Part shown: piece after piece, positions 1-6,156 of the stretch
Numbering within the stretch: position 1 is the first letter of the stretch
Layout of the letters: each line of letters opens with the position of its first letter
Assembly: GCA_964528735.1 (NCBI GenBank)
Contig: CAZGUV010000026.1
Span: 1-8,094 of the forward strand
Length of the DNA: 8,094 nucleotides
DNA from: CAYNND01 sp964528735
GTDB taxonomy: Bacteria > Patescibacteriota > Minisyncoccia > Phycocordibacterales > UBA2100
Reading direction: 5' to 3'
Translations under genes and position numbers: made by a program
Notes under the pieces: generated by a model
The model's database searches: none
The model's input: only the letters and a program-made list of their open reading frames with translations
Told to the model about the DNA's origin: nothing

Positions 1-2
1 GA

Positions 3-491
3 AATGCACATGTACCATTTATATTTGATCCGGGTCAGATTGTCCACTCACTCCAACCAGATAAGCTCATGCAGTCACTTATTGGTGCGCATACATTGAT
101 TGTAAATGAATTTGAATGGGGAGCCTTGTCACGCAAGCTTGATATTGATGCAGAGTCGGTACTTACTCGAGTCAGTAACCTTATCATAACGCGTGGTGAA
201 AAAGGCGCTTCTCTGTATGCAAAAGAGCTTCAAGAGAGTATCGAAGCACTACAGGTGCACGCTATCGATGGCATGGGTGCAGGTGATGCATTCCGTGCGG
301 GTTATATTTGGGGCATCATTGAACAGAAATCAGTACGTGATTCGGTCGAGATCGGCAACACGCTTGCGTCATTTTGCGTCGAGCATCATGGCACACAATC
401 ACATCGTCCTCATGTTGACGAAATCTCAAAACGATACCGTGACCATTACAAAAAAGACATTCAGCTGTATACTACCGCCAATGAAAAATGA
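3..491 (+). CDS. PfkB-family sugar/nucleoside kinase, probably adenosine kinase-like (5' end missing)
   Basis: The gene is cut by the window start; 162 C-terminal residues are visible of a protein that is usually about 300 residues. The reading frame is open from base 3, so the ATG at 69 is internal. Visible motifs are FDPG near the start, the NEFEW segment (the N..E element of the family), TRGEKGA, and the PfkB signature GMGAGDAF, with GAGD encoded at 276-287. The Asp of GAGD is the family's catalytic base and the glycines form the anion hole. PfkB enzymes phosphorylate sugars or nucleosides with ATP. Adenosine is the favoured substrate here because the next gene, overlapping by 11 nt, is S-adenosylhomocysteine hydrolase, which releases adenosine. 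That assignment is from context; ribokinase or another sugar kinase remains possible. The stop is TGA. Confidence 0.85.
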   Translation, partial: NAHVPFIFDPGQIVHSLQPDKLMQSLIGAHTLIVNEFEWGALSRKLDIDAESVLTRVSNLIITRGEKGASLYAKELQESIEALQVHAIDGMGAGDAFRAGYIWGIIEQKSVRDSVEIGNTLASFCVEHHGTQSHRPHVDEISKRYRDHYKKDIQLYTTANEK

Positions 492-1719
492 ATTAACTGA
501 GAAAGGAAAGCGACGAATCGAATGGGCGTCAGATGATATGCCTGTATTGCTCAGTATAAAAAAGAGGTTCGAGAAGGAGAAGCCCTTTAAGGGACTAAAG
601 CTCTCGGCGGTGCTTCACGTGACTGCGGAGACGGCAAACCTTGTCCGTACATTGCATGCAGGAGGCGCGCATGTGCTCCTTGCTGCGTCAAATCCTCTTT
701 CAACGCAGGATGATGTCGTTTCAGCGCTTATCAATGAGTACAAGATACAGACCTATGCGCGGAAAGGTGAAAGCACCAAAGAATTTTTTGAACACATCAA
801 TACTCTCATTCAACACGAACCTGATCTCACCATGGATGATGGTGCTGACCTCGTAACCACACTCCACACAGAGTACCCTGAGCTTTGTTCGCGAGTGCTA
901 GGCGGCACTGAGGAGACAACGACTGGAGTGATACGCCTAAAGGCTATGAGTGCCGCAGGTGCGCTTCGATTTCCCGTTGTTGCAGTAAACGACGCAAAAA
1001 CAAAAAATCTTTTCGATAATCGCTACGGCACAGGGCAGTCGACTATGGACGGCATTATACGAGCCACTGATATCCTGCTTGCCGGAAAGTCATGTGTTAT
1101 TGCTGGATATGGCTGGTGCGGTAAGGGTCTTGCTCAGCGTGCCAGAGGTCTGGGAGCACGTGTCATCGTCACGGAAATTGACCCGATTAAGGCACTTGAA
1201 GCAGCGATGGATGGATGCGAAGTGATGACAATGGATGAGGCGTCAAAGCATGGAGATATCTTTTGTACTGTTACAGGCAACAAGGATGTCATCGTAAAGA
1301 AGCATTTTCAGAATATGAAGCATGGAGCAATCGTTTGTAACTCAGGTCACTTCGATGTCGAAATAAATATTCCACAACTCAAATCTCTTGCATCACGCGT
1401 TGAAAAGAACGTGCGTCCGCATGTCGATGCGTATGTACTTGGAAAGAAAAAGATATATTTGCTTGCAGAAGGTCGTCTCGTGAACCTCAGCGCTGCAGAA
1501 GGTCACCCTGCATCAGTTATGGATATGAGTTTTGCAACACAAGCACTCGCAGCCGAGTGGCTTGTCAAAAGCAAAATTAAAGACGCTCGTGTCCATGATG
1601 TACCAACGAGCATTGAGAATATTGTTTCTGTAGAAAAATTGAGAAGTCTCGGCATATCTATTGATACACTTACCCCCGCACAAAAGAAGTACATCTCATC
1701 GTGGCAGGAGGGTACGTAA
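481..1719 (+). CDS. ahcY: S-adenosyl-L-homocysteine hydrolase (adenosylhomocysteinase)
   Basis: This gene encodes 412 residues and appears complete. The cytosolic enzyme reversibly splits S-adenosylhomocysteine into adenosine and homocysteine using bound NAD, relieving product inhibition of methyltransferases. Motifs in order: WASDDMPVL near residue 14, DDGADL (119-124), GGTEETTTGV (141-150), NDAKTKNLFDN (170-180, with the Lys175/Asp179/Asn180 catalytic set), YGTGQS (182-187), the NAD loop GYGWCG (209-214), NSGHFD (287-292) and LSAAEGHP (336-343). The YGTGQS variant, the shorter length and the end in LTPAQKKY...W, without the C-terminal KP.HYRY tail, resemble the archaeal/Thermotoga-type enzyme. 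ATG 481 was chosen because family homology begins right after it and it overlaps the kinase stop (ATGAAAAATGA). An in-frame upstream extension to 193 lies over the kinase and shows no homology. No Shine-Dalgarno is evident, so translational coupling is likely. Confidence 0.97.
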   Translation: MKNELTEKGKRRIEWASDDMPVLLSIKKRFEKEKPFKGLKLSAVLHVTAETANLVRTLHAGGAHVLLAASNPLSTQDDVVSALINEYKIQTYARKGESTKEFFEHINTLIQHEPDLTMDDGADLVTTLHTEYPELCSRVLGGTEETTTGVIRLKAMSAAGALRFPVVAVNDAKTKNLFDNRYGTGQSTMDGIIRATDILLAGKSCVIAGYGWCGKGLAQRARGLGARVIVTEIDPIKALEAAMDGCEVMTMDEASKHGDIFCTVTGNKDVIVKKHFQNMKHGAIVCNSGHFDVEINIPQLKSLASRVEKNVRPHVDAYVLGKKKIYLLAEGRLVNLSAAEGHPASVMDMSFATQALAAEWLVKSKIKDARVHDVPTSIENIVSVEKLRSLGISIDTLTPAQKKYISSWQEGT

Positions 1720-2568
1720 CTACTTTGCTCTCTTTTTTATAGGTTTCTGGCGGAGAGACTCGATAAACGCAACGATTTTCTCTTTTCGGGCAAGTGCCTT
1801 TGCGGGGTCAGCGATAAAGCTAATTTTAATGAGCACTTCACCATCAGTATCATAGTCATAGTTCATTTTGTATCGTGTTCCTGCAAAGCCGCGGTAGTTG
1901 CCAACATGTTCTAGCTTTCGCATAGGAAGTTCGTCGTCAAGAAAGTCCTTTGTCTTTTTGAGCCACTCTGAGAATGCGATACCAAATGATTCACTATTAT
2001 AGACTGCCTGAATAACAACTCGTCGATAATTATCGGTTTTCAACTCTTGTCGCTCGACAGGATTGTTTAAAAAGAAGAAATTGGGAACATGTATGAGCTT
2101 TCCGTTGTACTCACCGTTATCGTCTTTGCCCGCAAGTGATGTAAGTACAGGCTTTATGCGCACGACCTCGCCGAGTGTCCCGTTGACGCGTATATCATCT
2201 CCAATATCGTAATGTGAGAGTACGAAAAAGTAACCGAAAAGGGAGTTTACAGTCTCGCGCATTGCAAGAATGAGCGCACCGAGCGCGACAAGCATATAGC
2301 TAAAGAGCTGTACATCGTACAAAAGGCTTCCAAACAAAAGGAGAAGCACAACACAGGCAAGACGCACGAGGTCAATGAGCTGTGCCTTTTTGTTGTACTG
2401 CAAAGAAATCTGCTCAACATCACGCGCGTCGTCAGCGGTATCAGTACGAGAATCGAAATCACCTTTGAGTTTGTGTTTCGCCATCCTGAGCAGTGACTCG
2501 ATGGCAAGAAATACACCAAGCAAAACCATCGCCGCAATGACTGGCTTCTGAGATAGTACCTCAATCAT
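1720..2568 (-). CDS. MscS-family mechanosensitive ion channel protein
   Basis: The gene encodes 282 residues from ATG at 2568; a TTG directly upstream (2571) would add one residue. It is an inner-membrane, small-conductance-type channel expected to open under membrane tension and release solutes during hypo-osmotic shock. Three hydrophobic helices are visible at roughly residues 10-27, 66-85 and 88-104, with a charged linker at 30-65 between the first two. The third runs into RETVNSLFGYFF (104-115), the pore-helix position. The beta domain follows with DIGDDIRV (121-128), GEVVRIKP and LIHVPN...NNPV, classic for the MscS core. The C-terminal part is a mixed alpha/beta cytoplasmic domain ending in a basic tail. 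Length matches small MscS proteins. It is convergent with ahcY (stop codons abut) and divergent from the ATP-grasp genes, so it is probably transcribed alone. The family call is firm; which ion or solute passes is not determinable. Confidence 0.92.
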   Translation of the reverse strand: MIEVLSQKPVIAAMVLLGVFLAIESLLRMAKHKLKGDFDSRTDTADDARDVEQISLQYNKKAQLIDLVRLACVVLLLLFGSLLYDVQLFSYMLVALGALILAMRETVNSLFGYFFVLSHYDIGDDIRVNGTLGEVVRIKPVLTSLAGKDDNGEYNGKLIHVPNFFFLNNPVERQELKTDNYRRVVIQAVYNSESFGIAFSEWLKKTKDFLDDELPMRKLEHVGNYRGFAGTRYKMNYDYDTDGEVLIKISFIADPAKALARKEKIVAFIESLRQKPIKKRAK

Positions 2569-2574
2569 CAAGGT

Positions 2575-2583
2575 ATACTAACA
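2575..2583 (-). promoter_or_regulatory. Extended -10 promoter of the MscS-family gene
   Basis: On the minus strand the sequence reads TGTTAGTAT, which is TG, one base, then the -10 hexamer TAGTAT (4/6 to TATAAT). No good -35 is seen. Only 6 nt separate the hexamer from the ATG at 2568, so transcription would start at or next to the start codon, predicting a leaderless message. Inferred from sequence only. Confidence 0.45.
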
Positions 2584-2633
2584 CGTAGTAGGAAATCACT
2601 TTTCCACAGTACACTGCTTGTTGTCTGAAAATA

Positions 2634-2642
2634 TGTCATACT
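2634..2642 (+). promoter_or_regulatory. Extended -10 promoter driving a short transcript
   Basis: TGTCATACT has the TG-N-hexamer spacing of an extended -10 (CATACT, 4/6 to consensus). The predicted start is near 2649. The only thing between here and the terminator ending at 2742 is a short leader or small RNA. No convincing -35 lies 16-18 bp upstream. Divergent to the MscS-gene promoter about 55 bp away. Confidence 0.35.
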
Positions 2643-2648
2643 ACAGGT

Positions 2649-2742
2649 ATGGTTTACGGTGGACATTAATTATCAGCATACGTTTGCAAAGGAATGCATG
2701 GTCCTTCGCACTCGTCAAAAAGAACCCGAATGGGTTCTTTTT
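2649..2742 (+). ncRNA. Candidate small RNA or attenuated 5' leader ahead of the ATP-grasp genes
   Basis: This roughly 94-nt stretch is bounded by an extended -10 and an intrinsic terminator and holds no recognisable protein gene. It starts with a six-codon ORF (ATG at 2649, MVYGGH, stop at 2667-2669). Two partly exclusive pairings are possible: GGAC 2661-2664 with GTCC 2701-2704 enclosing GCAT 2676-2679 with ATGC 2694-2697, or AAGGA 2689-2693 with TCCTT 2702-2706. It could be a free-standing small RNA or an attenuator controlling readthrough into the ATP-grasp operon. A long in-frame extension of the downstream gene through this region reads across the terminator and was rejected. No known RNA family is recognised. 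Confidence 0.3.
2717..2742 (+). terminator. Intrinsic terminator with no gene immediately upstream
   Basis: An 11-bp perfect stem pairs 2717-2727 (AAAAAGAACCC) with 2732-2742 (GGGTTCTTTTT) around the loop GAAT, ending in a T-tract. The A/T symmetry would also allow termination on the minus strand, but no minus-strand gene lies to its right. On the plus strand it can only end a transcript starting within the intergenic region, because the upstream gene is on the other strand. Confidence 0.75.
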
Positions 2743-2756
2743 CATTTGTTTTCTTA

Positions 2757-2762
2757 TATACT
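2757..2762 (+). promoter_or_regulatory. -10 box of the tandem ATP-grasp operon
   Basis: TATACT (5/6 to TATAAT) lies just after the terminator and 8 nt before the ATG at 2771, predicting a transcript starting at or within a few bases of the start codon. The -35 region falls inside the terminator stem and is poor. If real, it makes the ATP-grasp operon independent of the short upstream transcript. Confidence 0.45.
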
Positions 2763-2770
2763 CTCTGGGT

Positions 2771-3976
2771 ATGGAGTTTATTGAATACAAAGAAAAGGCT
2801 GGAAGCTGTTCATATTGTGGAAATAGTCCAGTGCCTCATTTCCCAACATTTGTATTCCAAAGCTTTAATGTCTATGTCGGGTTTCTCTACAAGCATTTCG
2901 TCTCGTGGAAGCTCTATCGAGTAATCACACTCTGCCTCAGATATATCTTCATCTGGGTCCAGAGAGTACATTACCCACTTGCTGCAATGATGGGTATCCT
3001 CTCATTTTCAAATGACACAACGAAAGCGAGTACGTATCGCTCGCAGGTCATCTGGGAAGAGGCACAGCGGCGAGGCATTAAGATGCAGCAAATCTTCGTA
3101 TTTGGTAAGCCGGTTGACTTATATCGAATGAGTATTCGATCACAGTGGTACTACTTCGAAAGTATTCCTATCCCGTACACATTTGATCAATCTGATTACG
3201 CGTGGATGGACGACAAGTTTTATCTAAAGAGCGTATTGTCAGGGCAGGGTGTCCAAGTACCACGCTCAGTCTCGGTGTACAGCGTGCGTGGGGCAAAGAA
3301 GGCGTACGCATCGTTTAAGGGCCCTGTGGTGGTAAAACCACGCATAGGTTCGCGCGCTCGGCATACATTTGTAAATGTACAAAATGAAGATGAGCTTGTT
3401 TCAGCGTTCAAGATTGCACGTCAATTGTGTGTTTGCGTAGTCATTGAGGACTTTCTTGAAGGTAGTGTGTGCCGAGCAACCACGGTGCAAGGGAAGCTCA
3501 GAGGTTTTTTGCGTGCAGAGGCACCATTTGTTGTTGGTGATGGTACCTCGACGATTGAGCAGCTTGTGCAAATCAAGAACGCACAGAGACCAGAGCGCGT
3601 TGCAGAGATAGTGCTCACCACTGATCATGATTCGCACATGAGACGTCAAGGATGTAACAGAAAGACGGTGCTTGAGCGTGGTAGAAAGGTGACACTGAAC
3701 TTGCACACAGGAAGACTATTTGGCGGTGAGACCGAAGAGTACGGCAATGCAATTCATCCTTCGATTACTCAGTCAATCGAAAAAGCAGCACAGAGACTCA
3801 GTGCGCCAATCATAGGCTTCGATGTCATTGTGAATGACCCTCTTTCAAAGCAGAGCGATGGTTCGTGGGGAATAATTGAGGCAAACACTCTCCCGTTTAT
3901 CGACCTGCACTACCTGCCACTCAAAGGTAGTCCTACACCTGTTGCGCAATACGTAATTGACCTATGGAATTCATAA
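2771..3976 (+). CDS. Cyanophycin-synthetase-like ATP-grasp ligase, first of a tandem pair
   Basis: The gene encodes 401 residues from ATG 2771. ATP-grasp enzymes activate a carboxylate as acyl-phosphate and join it to an amine. The C-terminal half matches the family: Lys189 in VVVKPRIGSR, the nucleotide-contact segment VVIEDFLEG (Glu226 region), APFVVGDGTSTIEQL, which resembles the CphA/GshF-type ATP-grasp, and the metal-binding set Asp351 in GFDVIV plus Glu370 and Asn372 in IIEANT. All key residues are present, so an active enzyme is likely. The N-terminus carries CSYCG (Cys13, Cys16) and His23, a possible metal site, then an aromatic hydrophobic stretch near 47-77 that might touch the membrane. 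No Mur-ligase domain follows, unlike cyanophycin synthetase. The upstream in-frame extension to 2618 was rejected because it crosses the terminator. It overlaps the next paralogue by 13 nt. Substrate unknown. Confidence 0.8.
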   Translation: MEFIEYKEKAGSCSYCGNSPVPHFPTFVFQSFNVYVGFLYKHFVSWKLYRVITLCLRYIFIWVQRVHYPLAAMMGILSFSNDTTKASTYRSQVIWEEAQRRGIKMQQIFVFGKPVDLYRMSIRSQWYYFESIPIPYTFDQSDYAWMDDKFYLKSVLSGQGVQVPRSVSVYSVRGAKKAYASFKGPVVVKPRIGSRARHTFVNVQNEDELVSAFKIARQLCVCVVIEDFLEGSVCRATTVQGKLRGFLRAEAPFVVGDGTSTIEQLVQIKNAQRPERVAEIVLTTDHDSHMRRQGCNRKTVLERGRKVTLNLHTGRLFGGETEEYGNAIHPSITQSIEKAAQRLSAPIIGFDVIVNDPLSKQSDGSWGIIEANTLPFIDLHYLPLKGSPTPVAQYVIDLWNS

Positions 3977-5187
3977 AAAATGTATTACGTCGCAGACCAC
4001 ATCTTCCGCACTGTGATGGATGTGGTGAGGTGCGTGTGATCCATCCTCTTGAAAAGCTACTCTCATGGCTTGAGGAACGTTCGGGAAAATACGTGAGCAT
4101 GCGTGTTGTCCCAAAGTATAAAAAGAATTCAAAGCTTTTTTTTAGAATCGCACAACTTCTATCGAGTGTACGTATCGCAACTTTGCATGCCGACGCGAAA
4201 CATACCATAGATAGTCGTGTGCATGCAGTGTTTGAGGGTGCGAGTGAAGCGCGATTACACCTTACAGAGGTGTGCTTTTTCGGTCTACATTCTCGGTTTA
4301 TTCTTGAGGATGCGTCGGGTCATGTATTGAGCTTTAAGTATTTGCCACACGAGTTACTTCCGTACAGCTCGCCAATATATATCGATGATAAATATGAACT
4401 CATCCAATTACTTGGATCGCATGGCTTGCAAGTACCGAAGTCATGGTCAGTCACCAAACATACAACGATCGACGAGCTCCCGAAGCCATCTGAGGATGAT
4501 GCGTTTGTTGTAAAGCCAAGGATTGGCACGAGGGGCAGGCATACTACATTACATATCACGACAGTCGATGCGTTTTGGCAAGCACTTTCAAGCGCATTTA
4601 CCATTTCCACACGCGCTCTAGTTCAGGAAGAATTGAAAGGTACTGTTTTTCGGTGCACTGCAGTTTCGGGCACTCATGTGTATGTCGCTCGCCGTGAATA
4701 CCCATCAGTTATAGGCGATGGAGTGCATACAGTCGACGAATTGGTTGCGATGGAAAATAAGTCACCCATTCGAGACGGCGTATATTTTAGAAAAATTGTC
4801 TTTGGCGACTATGAGAAAAACCTGCTCGTGCAGAGGGGGATTTCTTCATCGTATGTTGTGCCACTGGGTGAAAAATGCGTCGTAAGTGATAAGAACAGCA
4901 GGAGAAACGGTACGCTTGCAGAAGATGTAACCGAGGAAGTGCATCAAGATATACATACATACATACAAAAATGCGCACGCATTTTGAAGTCTCCAGTGCT
5001 TGGTTTTGATTTTATCTGTGTCGATCATCGTCGAGAGCTGTCTTCACAGCAATACGGTGTAATCGAATGTAATTCGGTACCATATATCGATGTGCATCAT
5101 AGAGTCTCACAAGGAAAGTCGCACAATATTGCTGCAGAGCTGTTTTCTCTTGTCATACGTGAGTATGATTTGCAGCCACATACCTAA
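3964..5187 (+). CDS. Cyanophycin-synthetase-like ATP-grasp ligase, second of a tandem pair
   Basis: The gene encodes 407 residues. It is a paralogue of the preceding gene: both open with MEFI, carry CxxCG with a His six residues after the second Cys (Cys17, Cys20, His27 here), share HGLQVPKSWSV / QGVQVPRSVSV before the nucleotide domain, and KPRIGTRGRH / KPRIGSRARH at the ATP lysine (Lys184 here). Further motifs are VQEELKG (Glu222/Glu223), YPSVIGDGVHTVDEL, GFDFIC (Asp349) and VIECNSVPYIDVH (Glu368, Asn370). The catalytic set is intact, so this is not a decayed copy. The start ATG lies inside the end of the first gene (13-nt overlap) without a Shine-Dalgarno, implying translational coupling and matched amounts. 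The proteins may form a heterodimer or act in sequence on one substrate. The first protein's aromatic segment near 47-77 is not obviously kept here. Product unknown; peptide or amide bond formation is inferred from the fold. Confidence 0.8.
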   Translation: MEFIKNVLRRRPHLPHCDGCGEVRVIHPLEKLLSWLEERSGKYVSMRVVPKYKKNSKLFFRIAQLLSSVRIATLHADAKHTIDSRVHAVFEGASEARLHLTEVCFFGLHSRFILEDASGHVLSFKYLPHELLPYSSPIYIDDKYELIQLLGSHGLQVPKSWSVTKHTTIDELPKPSEDDAFVVKPRIGTRGRHTTLHITTVDAFWQALSSAFTISTRALVQEELKGTVFRCTAVSGTHVYVARREYPSVIGDGVHTVDELVAMENKSPIRDGVYFRKIVFGDYEKNLLVQRGISSSYVVPLGEKCVVSDKNSRRNGTLAEDVTEEVHQDIHTYIQKCARILKSPVLGFDFICVDHRRELSSQQYGVIECNSVPYIDVHHRVSQGKSHNIAAELFSLVIREYDLQPHT

Positions 5188-5193
5188 AAGCTG

Positions 5194-5226
5194 TATACTA
5201 TGTGCATTATAATGTGCGCATAAAAT
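5194..5226 (+). promoter_or_regulatory. Cluster of -10-like boxes upstream of the DoxX-like gene
   Basis: Three candidates lie in the 45-bp gap: TATACT 5194-5199, a perfect TATAAT 5208-5213, and TAAAAT 5221-5226. The last ends 6 nt before the ATG at 5233, the same spacing seen at other starts here; the TATAAT would give a leader of about 13 nt. A weak TTGCAG at 5170-5175 is 18 bp from the first box. Which one is used cannot be told from sequence. Confidence 0.5.
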
Positions 5227-5232
5227 ATAGAC

Positions 5233-5658
5233 ATGTTTGGTACATACAGTGGTTACGTACAAGTGCTAGCTCGAGTATTGCTCGGCTCACTCTTTATTGC
5301 TTCAGGTGTAGGAATAGTACTCGGCGGTGCTCAGGCATTTGCAGGGTATCAGGGTATGATTGCAGGCGCTGGACTTCCAATGGCAGGATTGCTCGCAGTT
5401 CTCGCGATTGCACTCAAGATATTTGGAGGACTTGCACTTGCAGCAGGTTTCAAGGCTCGATACGCAGCTCTTGGACTTGCACTTTTCACATTACTTACGA
5501 TTGTATTCTTCCACTCACCATCAACATGGGGTGATTATACAAACTACCTCATGGCACTCAAGAATTTCTCAATCATTGGTGGACTTCTTCTTGTGGCGAA
5601 CAATGGAGCGGGTGCAATGGCAGTCAAATGCAATGACACATGTAAGTGGTGCGCATAA
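5233..5658 (+). CDS. DoxX-family integral membrane protein with cysteine-rich C-terminus
   Basis: The gene encodes 141 residues. Four hydrophobic segments are visible at about 10-30, 45-72 (containing AGLPMAGLLAVLAIALKIFGGLALAAG), 77-94 and 107-122, the architecture of the DoxX/DoxD family. The RVLLGSLFIASGVG opening, the FAGYQGMIAGAGLP loop and the late FFHSPSTWGD loop also fit. Family members are inner-membrane proteins whose biochemical role is poorly defined; some are linked to redox or thiol homeostasis. The soluble tail holds three cysteines in C-x3-C-x2-C form (Cys133, Cys137, Cys140), one residue from the end, which is not a general feature of the family and may bind a metal or form a redox disulfide. 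The gene is followed by a strong terminator and preceded by its own promoter candidates, so it is probably monocistronic. Confidence 0.8.
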   Translation: MFGTYSGYVQVLARVLLGSLFIASGVGIVLGGAQAFAGYQGMIAGAGLPMAGLLAVLAIALKIFGGLALAAGFKARYAALGLALFTLLTIVFFHSPSTWGDYTNYLMALKNFSIIGGLLLVANNGAGAMAVKCNDTCKWCA

Positions 5659-5675
5659 GTAGCATACACAACTCT

Positions 5676-5702
5676 CAAAGCCCCCCTCGGGGCTTTGTTT
5701 TT
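5676..5702 (+). terminator. Rho-independent terminator of the DoxX-like gene
   Basis: A 9-bp GC-rich stem pairs CAAAGCCCC (5676-5684) with GGGGCTTTG (5689-5697) around the loop CCTC, followed by five T (5698-5702). It lies 17 nt after the stop codon and separates this gene from the next transcription unit. Confidence 0.9.
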
Positions 5703-5724
5703 GCGCCAAATGTTAAATATCATG

Positions 5725-5730
5725 TAAAAT
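5725..5730 (+). promoter_or_regulatory. -10 box of the FtsB/DivIC-like gene
   Basis: TAAAAT (5/6 to consensus), preceded directly by TG, lies after the terminator and exactly 6 nt before the ATG at 5737. This predicts a leaderless or near-leaderless message. The spacing supports ATG 5737 over the GTG at 5734. Confidence 0.45.
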
Positions 5731-5736
5731 AGTGTG

Positions 5737-6111
5737 ATGAGGCAACGGAAAGAGCACATCGTAAAAAGTATATTCTTTTCACCTATTGGTGTGGCATTGT
5801 CTCTGGTTCTCCTCGTCGTTTTAGTCCGTGCAAACTATTCGCTCTACGAAAAAAATGACACCGCTCGAGAAAATAGAGAAACACTACTGAGAGAGCTCAA
5901 TGCGATGGAATTACGAAAGGACAGACTATCTGCGACACTTGGGAGAATTGGCACAGACAAAGGTGAAGAAATTGCACTCCGTGAGCAGTACGATATGGGT
6001 CGCGAAGGTGAAGAAATGATCGTCGTTGTTGACTTAGATGAAACAAAATCTGCTCAGGCAGAGGAGGCTTCATTATGGGGCTACATCCGCTCATTAGTCC
6101 CATTTTTCTAA
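5737..6111 (+). CDS. FtsB/DivIC-like septum formation initiator family protein
   Basis: The gene encodes 124 residues. It is a short single-pass membrane protein: a basic N-terminus (MRQRKEH), one hydrophobic helix at about 16-32, then a charged heptad-like stretch at about 35-70 consistent with a coiled coil. After that come a segment with REQYDMGREGEE, the conserved post-coil region seen in FtsB/DivIC-type proteins, and a hydrophobic VIVVVD-like strand. Proteins of this kind belong to the FtsQ-FtsL-FtsB divisome subcomplex, with the coiled coil facing the cell exterior. An acidic linker and a short aromatic tail (SLVPFF) end the protein. A GTG three bases upstream is an alternative start. 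The neighbours are not division genes, so the call rests on architecture and the post-coil motif only. Confidence 0.7.
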   Translation: MRQRKEHIVKSIFFSPIGVALSLVLLVVLVRANYSLYEKNDTARENRETLLRELNAMELRKDRLSATLGRIGTDKGEEIALREQYDMGREGEEMIVVVDLDETKSAQAEEASLWGYIRSLVPFF

Positions 6112-6122
6112 GATGTGACATG

Positions 6123-6131
6123 TGATATACT
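6123..6131 (+). promoter_or_regulatory. Extended -10 promoter of the glutaredoxin / tRNA-Arg unit
   Basis: TGATATACT is TG, one base, then TATACT (5/6). It lies in the 45-bp gap after the FtsB-like gene. The predicted start near 6138 leaves a leader of about 19 nt before ATG 6157, carrying only a weak AATAAG purine stretch. It probably drives both the thiol protein and the tRNA behind it. Confidence 0.5.
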
Positions 6132-6156
6132 CACTATTATTCCTAATAAGTAATAT

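Noticed and set aside
193..480. In-frame upstream extension of ahcY to 193, giving a 508-residue protein.
   Set aside because: It lies entirely over the PfkB coding sequence in another frame, shows no family similarity, and S-adenosylhomocysteine hydrolase homology starts right after ATG 481.
2649..2669. MVYGGH mini-ORF as a graspetide-type precursor peptide for the ATP-grasp pair.
   Set aside because: Six codons is far too short for a leader plus core, and it lacks the Thr/Ser/Asp/Glu-rich core expected. It is kept only as a possible leader ORF.
2618..2770. In-frame 51-codon 5' extension of the first ATP-grasp gene beginning at TTG 2618.
   Set aside because: It reads through a perfect intrinsic terminator (2717-2742) and a -10 box. 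The paralogue also begins with the same MEFI plus CxxC element as ATG 2771, so the extension is chance open frame.
6136..6150. Possible small hairpin TTATT-CCT-AATAA in the glutaredoxin leader.
   Set aside because: Five A/T pairs with a 3-nt loop are too weak to support a terminator or regulatory structure.
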